Source of the DNA: Acinetobacter sp. NIPH 298
GTDB lineage: Bacteria; Pseudomonadota; Gammaproteobacteria; Pseudomonadales; Moraxellaceae
DNA length: 64,000 nt
Assembly (NCBI RefSeq): GCF_000369505.1
Contig: NZ_KB850055.1
Location: 992,001 to 1,056,000 of the forward strand
Reading direction: 5' to 3'
This document shows, in pieces, positions 28,395-37,190 of this stretch. Within the stretch, counting starts at the first letter, position 1; the number at the start of each line of letters is the position of its first letter. A program made the position numbers and the translations under genes. The notes beneath the pieces are model-generated. The model was not told the DNA's origin, made no database searches, and worked only from the letters and a program-made list of their open reading frames with translations.

Positions 28395-28976
28395 ATGAAA
28401 AACTTAAAGGCTTTATCATTCGGTGTATGTTTGGTGCTAGGTTCAACATTGGCTCAAGCAAAAGTTGTTGACTATAAAATTGATCCTACGCATACCGCAA
28501 CAGTATTTAGTTGGAATCACTTTGGTTTTTCTACACCAAGCGCTAACTTTACTGACATTCAAGGTGTTATTAAAGTAGATGAAGCAAAACCAGCAAATTC
28601 ATCAGTAAATGTGACCATTCCTGTAAGTAGCGTAAATTCAAATGTTGTTGCGCTTGATAAAGAGTTTCAAGAAGAAGCTTGGTTTAATGCTGCAAAATAT
28701 CCAAACATTACTTTCAAAAGTACTAAAGTGGAAACAAAAGACAAGAAGCATTTTAAAATCACAGGTGATTTGACCGTGAAAGGTGTAACTAAACCTGTTG
28801 TGTTAGATGCAGTGTTGAACAAACAAGGTGAGCATCCAATGGCAAAAGTTCCAGCGATTGGTTTCAATGCAACAACTTCATTTGATCGTTCTGCTTTTGG
28901 TATCGGAAGTTATGTACCAAATGTTGGGGATAAGATCACTGTAAATATTACCACTGAAGCGACTGCTGCGAAGTAA
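28395..28976 (+). CDS. YceI family periplasmic protein
   Basis: 193-aa lipocalin-like YceI protein with a signal peptide (cleaved after STLAQA, near residue 22). Motifs: DPTHTATVFSWNHFGFS near the mature N-terminus and DLTVKGVTKPVVLDA. YceI proteins bind isoprenoid or polyprenoid lipids in a beta-barrel; the physiological role is not settled. GAGG just upstream of ATG 28395 supports this start. A terminator follows. Confidence 0.93.
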   Translation: MKNLKALSFGVCLVLGSTLAQAKVVDYKIDPTHTATVFSWNHFGFSTPSANFTDIQGVIKVDEAKPANSSVNVTIPVSSVNSNVVALDKEFQEEAWFNAAKYPNITFKSTKVETKDKKHFKITGDLTVKGVTKPVVLDAVLNKQGEHPMAKVPAIGFNATTSFDRSAFGIGSYVPNVGDKITVNITTEATAAK

Positions 28977-28998
28977 TATTTTTAATTATTCAAGATGT

Positions 28999-29034
28999 AA
29001 AAAAACTCACGATGCAACCATCGTGAGTTTTTTA
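28999..29034 (+). terminator. Terminator of the yceI-like gene
   Basis: Stem AAAACTCACGATG / CATCGTGAGTTTT with loop CAAC, followed by TTATG. Confidence 0.88.
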
Positions 29035-29060
29035 TGTAGATATGCTGCTTGCACGTCTAA

Positions 29061-29615
29061 TTATTTCTTTGACTGTTTTTCTTTTAACAATAAATAAGCA
29101 GGTGTTGATTTTTTTGCTTGTCGACGCAGCATCATTTTGATGTAGAGCACGATTGCAAAACAGGCTGTTGCGACTGTGAGCATCAGGCTATTCATATAGC
29201 TCATCATCGAACTGACATAACCAATAGTCGCAAGACGACGTTGCATGCGTTCAACTTGCGTGCTTGATTCAATGCCTGTGATAGCCCATGTACATAAATG
29301 TTCACAGTTGTTAATAATTAAGTGATAGTGATTTTCATGCATGCGCGAGCGCATACGACGTACTACAGCTTTGGCTTTGTAGCGAGGGGCAGGATAGTTT
29401 CGTATATAAATGATTTTATTCCGTGCGAAACGTTGTATTGAGGTCATTTCGATTGGATGCTTTTTAAAAATATGGGCAAAACCTGAATAATGAATGACTC
29501 GCCCACGACCTGCATAAATCCCATGATGACTGTACCCAAAGTGTTTAACAATGAGATGCGCACCGAGTGGGTAATGTGGATGTTTTTGCTGCATACTGAT
29601 ACGAGGCTTTTGCAT
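29061..29615 (-). CDS. LRAT-domain (lecithin:retinol acyltransferase-like, NlpC/P60 superfamily) membrane protein
   Basis: 184-aa protein. The LRAT catalytic residues are visible: histidines in GYSHHGIYAGRGRVIHYSG (residues 27-45) and the cysteine in INNCEHLCTW (C104). A C-terminal hydrophobic segment (SLMLTVATACFAIVLYIKMM) anchors it in the membrane, with a basic tail. LRAT-like proteins transfer acyl chains from phospholipids or cleave amide and ester bonds. The bacterial substrate is unknown. It has no partner gene here. Confidence 0.82.
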   Translation of the reverse strand: MQKPRISMQQKHPHYPLGAHLIVKHFGYSHHGIYAGRGRVIHYSGFAHIFKKHPIEMTSIQRFARNKIIYIRNYPAPRYKAKAVVRRMRSRMHENHYHLIINNCEHLCTWAITGIESSTQVERMQRRLATIGYVSSMMSYMNSLMLTVATACFAIVLYIKMMLRRQAKKSTPAYLLLKEKQSKK

Positions 29616-29768
29616 TTACGCAACTATTCTAATCAAAAAAGGTGGAGCAATCGAGTATATTTATGCACAGATGTAGCAGAATATGTGTCGAGGTTGTATC
29701 CACTTTTTGAACGCGATATGCAGTGCTATAAATATAAACTTTGATTGATAATAATACGCGGAATTTAG

Positions 29769-30503
29769 ATGGGAAAAAGACTTTTGATAGGACTGCTCAT
29801 TTTCGTTGTGCCCATAGCACATGCAATGCAGCATCAAACGATCGATACTGATCATGTGACTTATGATGTAATCAAAGTAACGGATCTCAGTCAGCTTGAG
29901 CTTTATTTAAAAAATCCTCAGACACATCGTTATTATCAGAAGTTTTCAAATATTCAACATGAGTTGCCCAAATGCGCACAACTTAACTTTGCAATGAATG
30001 CAGGGATGTACCACGCCGACTTTCAGCCAGTGGGGCTTTATGTAGAACAGGGGCAACAGCTTTCAAAGCTCAATCAAGCGAATGGCGTTGGTAATTTCTT
30101 TATACAACCGAATGGTGTGTTGGCTTGGAATCATCAGCAAGCCACAATCAAATCCACACAAGACTATAAACAACAAGGATTTAAAGCTTTGTATGCAACA
30201 CAATCAGGACCAATGTTGATTTATAATGGAGAAATCAATCGCAGATTTTTAGTCGATTCTAATTCTTTAAAGATAAGAAATGGTGTCGGCGTTAAAAATA
30301 ATCAGTTGTATTTTGTGATTTCTCGGCAGGGAGTTAGTTTTTATCAATTTGCGCAATTTTTTAAACAACAATTAAAAATAGATCATGCTTTGTATTTGGA
30401 TGGTTCAATTTCCAGTCTATATTCAGTATCAACTAAACAGCATGATAAAGCGTTTAATTTGGGACCGATTGTAGCGGAAGTGGATCGTAGTGCGTGTAAA
30501 TAA
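29769..30503 (+). CDS. Phosphodiester glycosidase (NAGPA-domain) family protein
   Basis: 244-aa exported protein with a signal peptide (ending PIAHA). The conserved NAGPA motifs are FAMNAGMYHADFQPVGLYVE, FFIQPNGVLAW, QSGPMLIYNGEINRRF, RNGVGVKNNQLYFVIS and ALYLDGSISSLYS. These occur in hydrolases that remove N-acetylglucosamine from phosphodiester-linked sugars or act on wall-associated glycans. The natural substrate here is unknown. A strong hairpin follows at 30505-30536. Confidence 0.88.
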   Translation: MGKRLLIGLLIFVVPIAHAMQHQTIDTDHVTYDVIKVTDLSQLELYLKNPQTHRYYQKFSNIQHELPKCAQLNFAMNAGMYHADFQPVGLYVEQGQQLSKLNQANGVGNFFIQPNGVLAWNHQQATIKSTQDYKQQGFKALYATQSGPMLIYNGEINRRFLVDSNSLKIRNGVGVKNNQLYFVISRQGVSFYQFAQFFKQQLKIDHALYLDGSISSLYSVSTKQHDKAFNLGPIVAEVDRSACK

Positions 30504-30504
30504 A

Positions 30505-30536
30505 TCCCTAGTCTCTTTTCTGTAAAGAGACTAGGG
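30505..30536. terminator. Hairpin between the NAGPA gene and the next minus-strand gene
   Basis: Perfect 13-bp stem CCCTAGTCTCTTT / AAAGAGACTAGGG with loop TCTGT. The T-run is weak on the plus strand. Confidence 0.6.
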
Positions 30537-30544
30537 TGAGACTT

Positions 30545-30772
30545 TTATTGAATTGGGGGATTGATCATTTCAAGAAGTTCTTTACGCGTATAACCTCGAG
30601 AAATGAGCACTTTTTTGATGCCTTTAACGACATCTTCATCAGTGGTTTTTACTAAAGCATTGAGTAGTTGTTCATCCGATTTACGTGAACAATCATTCTC
30701 GACGCAAGCGGTTTGATTTTTGTGTTCATTATACTGTTGTTCAGCAGAGAACAGTTTTTCCCAAAAACTCAT
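30545..30772 (-). CDS. Small hypothetical protein, 75 aa
   Basis: I do not recognise it. The start is ATG 30772 with an AGAAAGG site upstream. The protein is helical and charged, with two cysteines close together (QTACVENDCSRKS), no signal peptide and no membrane segment. The C-terminal block VVKGIKKVLISRGYTRKELLEM looks like a helix-turn-helix-sized unit. It follows a small open membrane-like frame at 30792-30962 on the same strand. Confidence 0.65.
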   Translation of the reverse strand: MSFWEKLFSAEQQYNEHKNQTACVENDCSRKSDEQLLNALVKTTDEDVVKGIKKVLISRGYTRKELLEMINPPIQ

Positions 30773-30791
30773 AGAGCCTTTCTTATCGAAA

Positions 30792-30962
30792 CTAACATAG
30801 CTCGAAATATAACCAATCTAAAATAAAATACAAGCCTAAAGCAGTGATAAAAGCAGCAGTTAGACTCAAATTTTTCCGATGGATATGGATGAGATCAACG
30901 AAATTATGACAGCTTAATGACTTGATCTTTATAGAAAACCATATTTTGTTTTTAAATTCAAT
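30792..30962 (-). other. Unannotated small membrane-like frame without a standard start codon
   Basis: An open frame of 56 codons ends at TAG 30792, 19 bp before the next gene. It has a plausible transmembrane helix (LTAAFITALGLYFILDWLYF) after a basic, aromatic N-terminal part (KIWFSIKIKSLSCHNF). No ATG, GTG or TTG begins it at a sensible place; an ATT at 30960-30962 would be the only upstream start. It may be a decayed gene or use a rare start. Confidence 0.3.
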
Positions 30963-30966
30963 TAAA

Positions 30967-30994
30967 AAATAAGGAGTTATTAAACTCCTTATTT
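30967..30994 (-). terminator. Terminator of trmA
   Basis: Stem AAATAAGGAGTT / AACTCCTTATTT with loop ATTA, 27 bp after the trmA stop. Confidence 0.75.
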
Positions 30995-31020
30995 TGTAGT
31001 GTTACATAGACATAATTTGT

Positions 31021-32115
31021 TTAAATTTTTTCGAGTAAAACACCTGACTCAACATGGTGAGTAAAAGGGAATTGATCGAACATCGCAAACTTGGTTATTT
31101 GATGTGTTTGAGCCAAGGTTTTTAAATTGTCATGTAAGGTATCGGGGTTACATGAGATATAAATAATACGTTCAAAACCTTGTAGTAATTTTAGGGTTTC
31201 ATCATCAATCCCTGCACGTGGTGGATCTACGAAAACGGTGTCAAAGTCGTAGCCTTGAATATCAATATTTGCTTCTTGCAAGCGTCTAAATTCACGTTCG
31301 CCGTGATAGGCTTGGGTGAATTCTTCAGCAGATAAACGTGCGACTTGAATATTTTCAATATGGTTTTGTTCGATATTCCATTGCGCTGCATATACAGAAG
31401 ACTTGGCAAGCTCTGTTGCGAGGACACGATTAAACTTCAAAGAAAGTGGTAGGGTGAAGTTGCCGTTGCCACAGTACAGTTCTAAAAGGTCTTTTTGAGC
31501 TCCTTCCGCAGCGTTACATGCCCACTCAAGCATATGCTGGCAAACTTGAGCATTTGGTTGAGTAAAACTACTTTCAATTTGTTTGTATTTAAACGTTCGT
31601 CCATGTACGTTGAGTTGTTCAACGACATAGTCATCACCAATAATAACTTTTTGACCGCGACTACGACCCATAATTTTAATATTAAGCTTTTCTGCTAAAG
31701 TTTTCGCGGCAATTTCCCAATCTGCATCTAGTTTACGATGATAAATCAGCGTAACTAGCATTTCTCCACTCAGTGTTGAGAGAAAGTCAGCTTCAAAAAT
31801 ACGTTGAGATAAAATTGGGGTTGCTTTTAATTCTTGTAGTAATCGTGGCATGAGTTCGTTGATACTACGATCCGCAATCGGAAAATCATCGACACGAATC
31901 ACGTCTTTTTGTTTACCGTCTTCAGCACGTTCAAACATGGCATAGAACAAATCGTCTTCTGTATGCCAAAGGCGAAACTCGGCGCGCATACGAAAATGTT
32001 GTGCAGGTGATTGAAACACTTCTAAAGCAGGTGGGTTGAACGAAGCAAATTGTGTGGTGATTCGTTCAACTTTCTCTTGAAGCTGCTGTTGATAAGATAC
32101 GGTCATAACTAGCAA
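31021..32115 (-). CDS. trmA: tRNA (uracil-54-C5)-methyltransferase
   Basis: Cytosolic SAM-dependent enzyme that makes ribothymidine at position 54 of tRNA. The 364-aa length suits TrmA rather than RlmC or RlmD. Motifs: [15 protein letters not shown] (SAM site), [14 protein letters not shown] and [10 protein letters not shown], where the cysteine is the catalytic nucleophile. The start Met 32115 is followed by Met at 32106 ([10 protein letters not shown]), which may be the true start. Confidence 0.95.
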   Translation of the reverse strand: MLVMTVSYQQQLQEKVERITTQFASFNPPALEVFQSPAQHFRMRAEFRLWHTEDDLFYAMFERAEDGKQKDVIRVDDFPIADRSINELMPRLLQELKATPILSQRIFEADFLSTLSGEMLVTLIYHRKLDADWEIAAKTLAEKLNIKIMGRSRGQKVIIGDDYVVEQLNVHGRTFKYKQIESSFTQPNAQVCQHMLEWACNAAEGAQKDLLELYCGNGNFTLPLSLKFNRVLATELAKSSVYAAQWNIEQNHIENIQVARLSAEEFTQAYHGEREFRRLQEANIDIQGYDFDTVFVDPPRAGIDDETLKLLQGFERIIYISCNPDTLHDNLKTLAQTHQITKFAMFDQFPFTHHVESGVLLEKI

Positions 32116-32198
32116 AAATACAAAACAAATTTAACTGTGAATGGTATCAAAAAAGCCGTGCGAGGTGCAGGGGAATTATAACAATCAGTGGTTTACTT

Positions 32199-32672
32199 TT
32201 AATTATTTTGATTAAGTACTTGTTGGATGAAGTTGGCTTTTATCTCGCGGTATTGGTCTTGTGATAAACCGATACATTGCTGCTTTAGTTGATTATATTT
32301 CTGAACTAGATGAGACGATTCTCTTAATCTATCTCGGAAAACTAGAAAATTTTGGAATTCCGATCCATTCGTTACAATCTGAAGCGCGACATCATCGTCT
32401 AATGACTCCAACATACAAAGATCATTGGTGCGTAACGTATCAAGCTTTTCTCTAAAGTTGAGTCTCTGAAGCTGGTTAATTGTATCTAAGAAATATTTTG
32501 CTGGAACTTCAACATAAATGTCTAAATCACCTTTAGAAATTGTATGAGGGATTGCAGATGAACCAATATGCTCGACGATTGCGTAAGGTGTAAGTTGCAA
32601 TATTTGGACTTTATATTTTTCAAAAAGTTGTTGGCAGCGTTGTTGATATTGATCTGCTGGAAAGAATTGCAT
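32199..32672 (-). CDS. GrpB family nucleotidyltransferase-like protein
   Basis: 157-aa protein with the GrpB/UPF0157 motif EHIGSSAIPHTISKGDLDIYVEV, which has the GS...DxD arrangement of nucleotidyltransferase-fold proteins. The biochemical role is not established. It lies 100 bp downstream of the putA stop on the same strand, separated by putA's terminator. Confidence 0.85.
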   Translation of the reverse strand: MQFFPADQYQQRCQQLFEKYKVQILQLTPYAIVEHIGSSAIPHTISKGDLDIYVEVPAKYFLDTINQLQRLNFREKLDTLRTNDLCMLESLDDDVALQIVTNGSEFQNFLVFRDRLRESSHLVQKYNQLKQQCIGLSQDQYREIKANFIQQVLNQNN

Positions 32673-32719
32673 CTAAAATTTCTCATTTTTATGAATGGAT
32701 TTAAGTCTAGCAAAATAAT

Positions 32720-32752
32720 AAAAAACCCGAACCATGTAAACATGATTCGGGC
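32720..32752 (-). terminator. Terminator of putA
   Basis: On the minus strand, stem CCCGAATCATG / CATGGTTCGGG followed by TTTTTTATT. Confidence 0.88.
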
Positions 32753-32772
32753 TAGGAGATTGAGGACTAAAA

Positions 32773-35700
32773 CTAGTCTTCAGATAAAGTCATCAAACTT
32801 GCATTACCGCCTGCTGCCGCAGTATTTACGCTAATGGCACGTTCGATGACGAGGCGTTCTAGAGGAATCTGTTCATCTACTTGAAGATGAGTGATACCTA
32901 CGATTGCTCCAGAACGGTTCGCAATTTTATGTTGTAAGGTTTGTAGTTGCTCAACTGAACCTTGATGCAATACGGCATCAAAGTGATCTGTTTCAACACG
33001 CGCAATGACTTTAATTGCGGCTAACACTTCTTTTGGTAGAGAAGCTTGGTGTTTAGCCAAGAATACATTGTCTTTTAACATTGCTACTGAACTACCTACC
33101 GCAAAAATTGCGAGAAGTTGTTGTAACTGAGCACGTTCATCATCTGCGATTGAAAGCACGCGATGACGAGGTAAGATAATGTATTGATTGCTCTCACCTG
33201 TAGGGCCTTGCAATTCGTAGAACTTACCCACACCAAATGCAGGAATGGTTGTAATGGCTTGAGGCATATTTTGGTTTGCCCAAGACAACAAGTTTTGGTA
33301 AGCAACATTTGATACGGCATCAAAATTAGAGATTTCAGCTTTCACTGCAAATGGCGTTGCTAAAACTTTCTCTGAGCAATGCTCCATCAAACGGTACATA
33401 TACAATGGACCACCTGCTTTTGGACCTGTACCCGATAAGCCTTCACCACCAAATGGTTGCACGCCTACGACAGCACCAACGATGTTACGGTTGATGTATA
33501 AGTTACCCACTTCAGCACGTTGGATCACGGTATTAATGGTTTCATCAATACGTGTGTGCAGACCCATGGTTAAGCCGTAGCCTTTTGCATTGATACGATC
33601 AATTAATTGCTCAAGTTCACCATATTTATAAGTGATGATATGCAATACAGGACCAAAGACTTCACGCTCTAAGTCATCAAGGTTTGGTAATTCAATCGCT
33701 GTAGGCGGAACAAATGTACCTTGTGCGAGAGCTTGTTGACTAGCAGCATCGTTAAACATCAATTGATGAACAGGGTAGCCCTTAGATTTCATCTTTTGGA
33801 TATGAGTATCAATTGTTTGCTTTGCTTCTTGATCAATCACAGGACCAATGTCAGTTTTCAAGATAGCAGGATGACCTACGATCAACTGTTGCATTGCACC
33901 TTTCAGCATTTGGATGACTGTTGCAGCACTATCTTCTTGTACACATAAGATACGAAGTGCAGAACAGCGTTGACCCGCACTGTCAAATGCAGAGCTTACA
34001 ACATCTAAAACAACTTGCTCAGTAAGTGCAGAAGAATCTACGATCATCGCATTTTGACCACCCGTTTCCGCGATTAACGGAATTGGTTGCCCATTTGCTG
34101 ATAAACGTTTAGCAACAGTCTTTTGCAAGATTTTTGCAACTTCAGTCGAGCCAGTGAACATGATGCCTTGGATACGATCATCTTGGCTGAGTTGAGCACC
34201 AACTGTTTCACCACGGCCTGGAAGAAGTTGAACGACACCGTGTGGTACGCCAGCTTCCCATAAAATTTGTACGGCTTGAGCTGCGATGAGAGGGGTTTGT
34301 TCCGCAGGTTTTGCAATCACACAGTTACCGCTGACCAATGCTGCCGCAATTTGACCAGAGAAAATCGCAAGTGGGAAGTTCCAAGGGCTGATACACAGTA
34401 CCGTACCCAATGGTTTTACTTGCGCATTTACAGGTAAGTTTTCAATTTGAGTAGCATAGTAACGCAAGAAATCTACAGCTTCACGAACTTCGGCTATCGC
34501 ATTGGCATAGGTCTTGCCACTTTCACGGCAAAGTAGAACCATAAGTTCTTGGATACGTGCTTCCATCAAATCAGCAGCACGTTTTAAGCATGCAGCACGT
34601 TCTACTTTATCTGTTACAGACCAACTTTTTTGTGCTTGTACGGCAGCTTCCAAAGCAAGCTGTACGTCAGCACTCGTCGCTTCATTGACATGACCCACAA
34701 CTTCGCTGTTTTGTGCAGGGTTTGTAATTGCAATCGCATTACCAATGTCGTGAACAGTCGATTCAAACCCAAGTAGTGGTGCACTTTTCCAAACGTGATG
34801 ACGTAGTTTTTGTGCCGTTGCATCTAAATCTGCTAATGGTTGATCATTATTTAAATCAAAACCATTCGAGTTTGGACGTAATGGATATAAATCATGTGGA
34901 AGTGGGATCGCTGGGTGTTTTAAACCTAACTGACCTTCTTCTTTTGCAGCAGTTTGGATATCTTTGATTGGAGACTGAATGAGGTCTTCAACTTTCAAAG
35001 TTTTGTCGGCAATACGGTTTACGAATGATGTGTTTGCACCATTTTCCAATAAACGACGAACTAAATAAGCCAATAAAGTTTCATGGTTACCCACTGGTGC
35101 GTAAACACGACATGGAATACCCAGTTTATTGTCTGCTTTTGAACCGACAACTTGTTCGTACAATGGCTCACCCATACCGTGTAAGCATTGGAACTCGTAC
35201 TGACCCGGATAATATTTGCTTGGGTCTGCAAGCGTGTAGATCGTTGCAAGTGACTGTGCATTGTGTGTTGCAAACTGAGGATACACTTGATCAGGTGCAG
35301 CCAGTAATTTTTTCGCACAAGCGATGTATGACAAATCCGTGTGAACTTTACGGGTAAACACTGGGTAATCAGTCATCCCATCAATTTGCGCTTTCTTGAT
35401 TTCGCTATCCCAATATGCGCCTTTCACCAAACGAATCATTAAACGTTTGTTACTACGTTTTGCAAGATCAACAATATAATCAACCACGTAGAAACAACGT
35501 TTTTGATAAGCTTGAATCACGAAACCAATACCTTTCCAGTCGGCAAGTTTTGGTTCAAAACATAAACGCTCAAGCAATTCGAGTGAGATTTCCAAGCGTT
35601 CAGATTCTTCGGCATCGATGTTTAAACCGATATCGTAGTGTTTTGCTAGGCAAGCAAGTTCAAATACTTTGTTGTAAAGTTCATGGTGAACGCGGTCGAT

Positions 35701-36537
35701 TTGCGCACGTTGGTAACGAGGGTGTAAAGCAGAAAGCTTGATCGAGATACCCGGACCGTCATAAACACCACGACCATTGGATGCTTTACCAATCGCATGA
35801 ATTGCTTGTGTATAATCAGCATAGTAGCGTTCAGCGTCATGTTCAGTCAGCGCTGCTTCACCAAGCATATCGTATGAGTAGCGGAAACCTTTGTGTTCCA
35901 GTGGCTTAGCATGTTCAAGCGCTTCTTCAATGGTTTCACCAGTGACAAACTGTTCGCCCATCATACGCATGGCAACGTCAACCGCTTTACGGATGATGCC
36001 GCGTCCACTACGGGCTAGAAGTCCTGTTAACACGCTTGATAAACTGGTTTGTTTTGGCGTTTCCATTAACTTACCCGTTAACATCAAACCCCAAGCAGCA
36101 GCATTTACAAACATCAGGTTACTTTGACCGAGATGCTCTTTCCAGTTGCCTTGGTTGATCTTGTCACGAATCAACAAATCACGGGTTGCTGTATCTGGAA
36201 TACGAAGCAAAGCTTCCGCCAAACACATGAGCGCAACGCCTTCTTGAGAAGACAGTGAAAATTCTTGTAGTAAACCTTGAACAATACCTGCTTTACCAGC
36301 CGAGCTTTTACGTTCACGTAAATTATGCGCAAGGTTGAAAGCCAGTTCATAAATTTTTTGATCGAGATCAGGAGAGATATTTGCCGCTTCAGCAAGTTCT
36401 GCTACTGATTCAGGTTCTGCACGTCGCCAAGCAGTATTAATACTTTGCTCAAACTCACTTTTTTCTTTAAATTCGGTGATATAACCACCGTTGTCGTGAG
36501 CCGTGTCCATTTGTGCGTGGGTATCCAATTTATTCAT
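32773..36537 (-). CDS. putA: Bifunctional proline dehydrogenase / delta-1-pyrroline-5-carboxylate dehydrogenase
   Basis: Oxidises proline to glutamate in two steps at the inner membrane face. 1254 aa. The FAD-dependent proline dehydrogenase domain includes RLVKGAYWD at 369-377. The aldehyde dehydrogenase domain has the catalytic glutamate in AETGGQNA (E824) and the nucleophile in AGQRCSALR (C858). A C-terminal region of about 200 residues follows. There is no N-terminal ribbon-helix-helix DNA-binding domain of the kind in E. coli PutA, so it is probably not its own repressor. The divergent Lrp-type gene likely regulates it. Confidence 0.96.
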   Translation of the reverse strand: MNKLDTHAQMDTAHDNGGYITEFKEKSEFEQSINTAWRRAEPESVAELAEAANISPDLDQKIYELAFNLAHNLRERKSSAGKAGIVQGLLQEFSLSSQEGVALMCLAEALLRIPDTATRDLLIRDKINQGNWKEHLGQSNLMFVNAAAWGLMLTGKLMETPKQTSLSSVLTGLLARSGRGIIRKAVDVAMRMMGEQFVTGETIEEALEHAKPLEHKGFRYSYDMLGEAALTEHDAERYYADYTQAIHAIGKASNGRGVYDGPGISIKLSALHPRYQRAQIDRVHHELYNKVFELACLAKHYDIGLNIDAEESERLEISLELLERLCFEPKLADWKGIGFVIQAYQKRCFYVVDYIVDLAKRSNKRLMIRLVKGAYWDSEIKKAQIDGMTDYPVFTRKVHTDLSYIACAKKLLAAPDQVYPQFATHNAQSLATIYTLADPSKYYPGQYEFQCLHGMGEPLYEQVVGSKADNKLGIPCRVYAPVGNHETLLAYLVRRLLENGANTSFVNRIADKTLKVEDLIQSPIKDIQTAAKEEGQLGLKHPAIPLPHDLYPLRPNSNGFDLNNDQPLADLDATAQKLRHHVWKSAPLLGFESTVHDIGNAIAITNPAQNSEVVGHVNEATSADVQLALEAAVQAQKSWSVTDKVERAACLKRAADLMEARIQELMVLLCRESGKTYANAIAEVREAVDFLRYYATQIENLPVNAQVKPLGTVLCISPWNFPLAIFSGQIAAALVSGNCVIAKPAEQTPLIAAQAVQILWEAGVPHGVVQLLPGRGETVGAQLSQDDRIQGIMFTGSTEVAKILQKTVAKRLSANGQPIPLIAETGGQNAMIVDSSALTEQVVLDVVSSAFDSAGQRCSALRILCVQEDSAATVIQMLKGAMQQLIVGHPAILKTDIGPVIDQEAKQTIDTHIQKMKSKGYPVHQLMFNDAASQQALAQGTFVPPTAIELPNLDDLEREVFGPVLHIITYKYGELEQLIDRINAKGYGLTMGLHTRIDETINTVIQRAEVGNLYINRNIVGAVVGVQPFGGEGLSGTGPKAGGPLYMYRLMEHCSEKVLATPFAVKAEISNFDAVSNVAYQNLLSWANQNMPQAITTIPAFGVGKFYELQGPTGESNQYIILPRHRVLSIADDERAQLQQLLAIFAVGSSVAMLKDNVFLAKHQASLPKEVLAAIKVIARVETDHFDAVLHQGSVEQLQTLQHKIANRSGAIVGITHLQVDEQIPLERLVIERAISVNTAAAGGNASLMTLSED

Positions 36538-36619
36538 TGCTAAATTCCGATAACAATACTCTATTGAGTACAGAGGTTTAGATAATTTATAATTACAGAA
36601 TAAAACCCGAATAACTCAC

Positions 36620-36625
36620 TATAAT
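36620..36625 (+). promoter_or_regulatory. Candidate -10 element of the Lrp-type gene
   Basis: TATAAT 28 bases before the TTG start of the divergent regulator. The matching -35 is poor, as is common for activated or autoregulated genes. Confidence 0.4.
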
Positions 36626-36652
36626 TGACCCATTTTTTAGAGGAAAACTCAG

Positions 36653-37144
36653 TTGGATAGCCCTATTTATACATTGGATCGTACTGATTTGAAAATTCTG
36701 GATATTCTTCAAACAGATGGGAGGATTTCGAATAGTAAATTAGCTGAGTTAGTGAATCTGTCACCAACGGCCGTGATGGCGCGTGTGCAGAAATTGACGA
36801 AAGATGAATTTATCTTGGGTTATGAGGCAAAACTCAATCCCAATAAGCTCAATGCAAGTTTTTTGGTTTTTGTAGAAGTGCTGCTAGATAAAACTACGCC
36901 AAACGTATTGGAGGATTTTATTGATGCAGTGACGCAATACCAAGAAATCGTCGAATGTCACATGGTCAGTGGTGGTTTTGATTTCTTAATCAAGCTGCGT
37001 AGTGCTGGAATGGAAGAGTTTCGGCGTATTGCGGGTCAGATTTTATGGCAATTACCCGGCGTAAAAGAAACGCGAAGTTATCCTGTGATGCAGGTCATTA
37101 AGGACAGTTCTAAAATAAAAATCAAATCCAGGAGTAAATTTTAA
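36653..37144 (+). CDS. Lrp/AsnC family regulator, likely PutR-like activator of proline catabolism
   Basis: 163-aa regulator with an N-terminal helix-turn-helix (LDILQTDGRISNSKLAELVNL) and a C-terminal RAM effector domain (VECHMVSGGFDFLIKL). The start is a TTG at 36653, chosen because AGAGGA sits at the right distance. It is divergent from putA across 115 bp and convergent with putP. In other Proteobacteria a PutR of this family activates putA in response to proline. The ligand is inferred from this context. Confidence 0.88.
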   Translation: MDSPIYTLDRTDLKILDILQTDGRISNSKLAELVNLSPTAVMARVQKLTKDEFILGYEAKLNPNKLNASFLVFVEVLLDKTTPNVLEDFIDAVTQYQEIVECHMVSGGFDFLIKLRSAGMEEFRRIAGQILWQLPGVKETRSYPVMQVIKDSSKIKIKSRSKF

Positions 37145-37149
37145 ATCAA

Positions 37150-37179
37150 AAAAAGGGGCTCTTAAGCCCCTTAAATTTT
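37150..37179. terminator. Terminator between the Lrp gene and putP
   Basis: Stem AAGGGGCT / AGCCCCTT with a CTTA loop, A-run on one side and a T-rich stretch on the other, between convergent genes. Confidence 0.85.
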
Positions 37180-37190
37180 ATCTAAAATGA

